Shown here: positions 6,380 to 8,115 of the stretch, one piece after another
How the letters are laid out: each line of letters opens with the position of its first letter
Numbering within the stretch: the stretch's first letter is position 1
Source: Dialister sp. UBA7295
Lineage (GTDB): Bacteria; Bacillota; Negativicutes; Veillonellales; Dialisteraceae
Length of the DNA stretch: 8,115 nt
Direction: 5' to 3'
Assembly (NCBI GenBank): GCA_002471975.1
Contig: DKQZ01000073.1
Coordinates: forward strand, 1-8,115
Position numbers and translations under genes: made by a program
The notes under the pieces: generated by a model
Told to the model about the DNA's origin: nothing
Database searches by the model: none
What the model saw: the letters and a program-made list of their open reading frames with translations, nothing else

Positions 6380-7729
6380 ATGGTTACATTATTTGGTACT
6401 GATGGAGTCCGGGGACTTGTCAATTCGACCCTTATGCCGGAGCTGGCTTACCAGCTTGGCCGGGCGGCAGGCGCCTATTTCTGCAAAGCCCGCGGGAATC
6501 ATCGTTTCCTGATCGGCATGGATACCCGTATCTCCGGCTCCATGCTGACCGCAGCTCTTTCTGCAGGCCTCTGTGCATCCGGAGTCAATGTGGATGTGGT
6601 GGGAGTCATTCCGACCCCCGGAGTTGCCTACCTGACCAGGGTAGAAGGGTATGATGCAGGCGTCGTCATCTCTGCTTCTCACAATCCCTTCCCTGATAAC
6701 GGTATCAAATTCTTTGACCGGAATGGCTATAAACTGCCCGATGCGACGGAAGAAGAAATAGAAAACATCCTCCGCCATGATGAAACCATTGCCCGTCCCA
6801 CGGGAGACGGCATCGGCATTATTCGTGACGTGCCGGAACTTTCCGACAAATACAGGAAATTCGTGAAGAGCACCGTCAAAGGCAGCTTCAAAGGACTGAA
6901 AATCGTCACCGACTCCGCCAACGGCGCGGCTTCCAATTTCCTTCCGGAAATCCTTTCTGACCTGGGAGCCGAAGTCATCCCTATTTTCCATGAACCCAAC
7001 GGCGTGAATATCAATAACGGCTGCGGTTCCACCCATATCGAAACGCTGCAGAGGAAAGTGGTGGAAATGGGGGCTGACTGCGGTATCGCCAATGATGGGG
7101 ACGCAGACCGCTGCCTTTTCGTGGATGAAAAAGGACAGGTCCTGGACGGGGATCACCTCATGATCATCAATGCCCTCAAAATGAAAGAAGAAGGCCGTCT
7201 CCATGAAAATATGGTCGTAGGCACGGTCATGAGCAATCTGGGCTTTGGCAAAGCCCTCCGCAAACATGGCTGCCAGACCGTATCCACCCAGGTGGGGGAC
7301 CGGTATGTGCTGGAAGAAATGCTGAAACATGACTACTCCATCGGCGGTGAACAGTCGGGCCATATCATTTTCCCGGAATTCAATACCACCGGTGACGGGC
7401 TCATTACGGCAGTCCAGACCCTTATGGTCCTTCGTGACAGCGGCAAAAAGATGTCCGACCTCAATAAACTCATGGTCACCTATCCCCAGATCCTGAAAAA
7501 TGTGGAAGTGTACAGCAAGAATGGCTGGGAAGAAAATGACCTCATCATGGATGCCATCCGTGCCGGGGAAGATGAACTGGCCGGAGAAGGACGAATCCTC
7601 GTCCGCGCATCGGGCACGGAACCCCTCATCCGCGTCATGGGTGAAGGCAGGGAACTGGACCAGCTCGAACGGATCGTGAACGATATCGCTTCCGTCGTAG
7701 AATCCGAACTGGGAGTAGGAAATAACTGA
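6380..7729 (+). CDS. glmM: Phosphoglucosamine mutase GlmM
   Basis: A 449-aa cytoplasmic enzyme of the alpha-D-phosphohexomutase family, normal length for GlmM. It interconverts glucosamine-6-phosphate and glucosamine-1-phosphate, the step feeding UDP-GlcNAc for peptidoglycan. Visible signatures: N-terminal FGTDGVRG (5-12); active-site SASHNP (98-103) with phosphoserine S100; metal-binding DGDADR (239-244); sugar-binding GGEQSGH (322-328); C-terminal phosphate-binding RASGTEPLIRVMGEG (409-423). All key residues are present. The start has GGGGAGGA at 6366-6373, 6 nt before ATG. A gap of 122 nt separates it from cdaR and carries its own promoter; a hairpin terminator lies about 100 nt downstream. 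In characterised Firmicutes GlmM also binds and inhibits CdaA, which fits its place here. glmS, a common downstream partner, is not in the window. Confidence 0.98.
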   Translation: MVTLFGTDGVRGLVNSTLMPELAYQLGRAAGAYFCKARGNHRFLIGMDTRISGSMLTAALSAGLCASGVNVDVVGVIPTPGVAYLTRVEGYDAGVVISASHNPFPDNGIKFFDRNGYKLPDATEEEIENILRHDETIARPTGDGIGIIRDVPELSDKYRKFVKSTVKGSFKGLKIVTDSANGAASNFLPEILSDLGAEVIPIFHEPNGVNINNGCGSTHIETLQRKVVEMGADCGIANDGDADRCLFVDEKGQVLDGDHLMIINALKMKEEGRLHENMVVGTVMSNLGFGKALRKHGCQTVSTQVGDRYVLEEMLKHDYSIGGEQSGHIIFPEFNTTGDGLITAVQTLMVLRDSGKKMSDLNKLMVTYPQILKNVEVYSKNGWEENDLIMDAIRAGEDELAGEGRILVRASGTEPLIRVMGEGRELDQLERIVNDIASVVESELGVGNN

Positions 7730-7772
7730 GCTTTCGGACAATAGCATACATATGGATAGAGACAATAGCGAT

Positions 7773-7828
7773 GATCGTGGCCCGTGATCCGTGGCCCGTG
7801 ATCCGTAGTTCGTTCTTCGTGATTCGTG
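7773..7828 (+). repeat. Heptamer run NNNCGTG, 8 units
   Basis: Eight uninterrupted 7-nt units within module copy 1: GATCGTG, GCCCGTG, ATCCGTG, GCCCGTG, ATCCGTA, GTTCGTT, CTTCGTG, ATTCGTG. The last four bases are almost invariant (CGTG) while the first three vary, mostly as R-Y-Y. The run ends directly against AAGG and the hairpin. No dyad symmetry within a unit is evident. Confidence 0.9.
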
Positions 7829-7832
7829 AAGG

Positions 7833-7856
7833 TGGCGCCCTTTGGGCGCCATTTTT
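7833..7856 (+). terminator. Rho-independent terminator after glmM, in module copy 1
   Basis: A perfect 8-bp GC-rich stem TGGCGCCC / GGGCGCCA (7833-7840, 7844-7851) with a TTT loop is followed directly by TTTTT (7852-7856). It lies 103 nt after the glmM stop on the same strand, with no gene between, and is the likely main end of the cdaA-cdaR-glmM transcript. It is embedded in a repeated element. Confidence 0.85.
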
Positions 7857-7913
7857 GTATGGGGGAAATGGCGAAAGACGGGATTACGGGGAAAGGATAG
7901 AGACAATAGCGAT

Positions 7914-7941
7914 GATCGTGATCCGTGGTTCGTGATTCGTG
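7914..7941 (+). repeat. Heptamer run NNNCGTG, 4 units
   Basis: Module copy 2 carries GATCGTG, ATCCGTG, GTTCGTG and ATTCGTG. The first and last units are the same as in copy 1, so the difference is a gain or loss of four internal units, as expected from slippage or unequal exchange within the run. Confidence 0.88.
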
Positions 7942-7946
7942 AAGGC

Positions 7947-7968
7947 GGCACCCTCTGGGTGCCATTTT
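7947..7968 (+). terminator. Second terminator-like hairpin, in module copy 2
   Basis: A 7-bp stem GGCACCC / GGGTGCC (7947-7953, 7957-7963) with a TCT loop, followed by A and TTTT (7965-7968). Compared with copy 1, one stem pair has changed from G-C to A-T with both sides altered, so pairing is preserved. It would act as a backup terminator for glmM readthrough. Confidence 0.75.
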
Positions 7969-8025
7969 GTATGGGGGAAATGGCGAAAGACGGGATTACG
8001 GGGGAAGGATAGAGATAATGGCGAT

Positions 8026-8039
8026 GATCGTGGTCCGTG
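8026..8039 (+). repeat. Heptamer run NNNCGTG, 2 units, in the truncated module
   Basis: The third, partial module copy has only GATCGTG and GTCCGTG, followed by AAGGTG and then unrelated AT-rich sequence. The hairpin and TGTATGGGG tail are missing. Confidence 0.75.
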
Positions 8040-8093
8040 AAGGTGAGGGTGTATAAAAATAGAAATCATTATTTTAAAAACTTTAGGGAAAAC

Positions 8094-8115
8094 AGTTATC
8101 AGTTATTAGTTATCA
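8094..8115. repeat. Start of an AGTTATC heptamer array, cut by the window end
   Basis: Three contiguous units AGTTATC, AGTTATT, AGTTATC (8094-8114) plus the first base of a fourth. The unit shares the AGTTA core with the AGTTAGC units of the left array (164-324). Its full extent lies beyond the window. Confidence 0.7.

Larger units (their letters stand above)
7754..8045 (+). repeat. Tandem intergenic module, 2.5 copies (141, 112, partial)
   Basis: Copies begin with GGATAGAG at 7754, 7895 and 8007. Each copy reads: leader GGATAGAGAYAATRGCGATG, heptamers NNNCGTG, AAGG, hairpin, T-run, TGTATGGGGG, then AAATGGCGAAAGACGGGATT and a G-rich end. Outside the heptamers and a few hairpin bases, copies 1 and 2 are nearly identical. 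The 29-nt length difference is fully explained by four extra heptamers (28 nt) and one extra T after the hairpin in copy 1. Copy 3 stops matching right after AAGGTG (8045), where the hairpin should begin. Confidence 0.9.
7730..8115. other. Repetitive non-coding region downstream of glmM
   Basis: No gene is supportable. From 7754 to 8045 it consists of tandem module copies described separately. Between 8046 and 8093 the sequence turns AT-rich with no recognisable element, and a new heptamer array begins at 8094. Minus-strand frames can be read open across the modules, but only as low-complexity His/Arg/Thr-rich translations of the heptamers. I looked for a glmS ribozyme ahead of a possible downstream glmS and did not recognise one before the window ends. 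Confidence 0.7.

Noticed and set aside
6389..7951. Minus-strand open frame of 520 codons opposite glmM
   Set aside because: GlmM on the plus strand has every catalytic motif. The reverse frame is a shadow that continues into the heptamer repeats as a low-complexity His/Arg-rich stretch.
7754..8045. Insertion sequence or MITE
   Set aside because: There are no terminal inverted repeats, no transposase, and no clear target duplication; the structure is a tandem module with internal heptamers and a hairpin.
8046..8115. glmS ribozyme or leader of a downstream glmS
   Set aside because: glmS often follows glmM, but the sequence here is AT-rich and then heptameric, with nothing resembling the ribozyme core.

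Overview
The window looks like a chromosomal segment of a Firmicutes-type anaerobe of moderately high GC. The cdaA-cdaR-glmM gene order is the classic Firmicutes c-di-AMP/cell-wall cluster. Together with GC-rich third positions, strong Shine-Dalgarno sites and a multi-PAS EAL protein, it makes a member of the Negativicutes (Acidaminococcus/Megasphaera/Selenomonas-like) my best guess. That taxonomic call is an inference from style and has not been checked.

Layout. Positions 1-363 are non-coding and repeat-rich: a small hairpin module (51-112), then a 23-unit heptanucleotide array in perfect 7-nt register (164-324). Positions 364-4185 on the minus strand carry one large cytoplasmic signalling protein (1273 aa, PAS-GGDEF-EAL-PAS-PAS-PAS-GGDEF-PAS). 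Its EAL phosphodiesterase domain looks intact and both GGDEF domains look dead, so it should degrade c-di-GMP rather than make it. A divergent intergenic region (4186-4515) holds candidate promoters for both directions. On the plus strand follow cdaA (membrane diadenylate cyclase, 4516-5340), cdaR (YbbR-domain regulator, 5337-6257, overlapping cdaA by 4 nt) and glmM (phosphoglucosamine mutase, 6380-7729). A near-consensus sigma-70 type promoter lies between cdaR and glmM, so glmM can probably also be transcribed on its own. Positions 7730-8115 are again non-coding and repetitive: two and a half tandem copies of a 112-141 bp module, two of which contain terminator-like hairpins, then the start of another heptamer array cut by the window edge.

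Function. CdaA makes c-di-AMP at the membrane, CdaR modulates it from outside the membrane, and GlmM makes glucosamine-1-phosphate for peptidoglycan. In characterised Firmicutes GlmM also binds and restrains CdaA, so the three genes tie c-di-AMP synthesis to wall precursor supply. The divergent neighbour handles the other cyclic dinucleotide, c-di-GMP; whether that adjacency has meaning is unknown.

The least ordinary content is intergenic. Both ends of the window show the same composite order on the same strand: C/G-rich heptamers (NNNCGTG or NNNCGGG), then AAGG, a hairpin with a different stem each time, a TGTATGGGG tail and, further on, an AGTTA-type heptamer array. In the right-hand copies the heptamer number is 8, 4 and 2. 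The two right-hand stems differ by one compensated base pair, and unit lengths differ by exactly 4 heptamers plus 1 T. This looks like a genome-wide family of heptamer-plus-hairpin intergenic elements; the genes themselves are mostly familiar.
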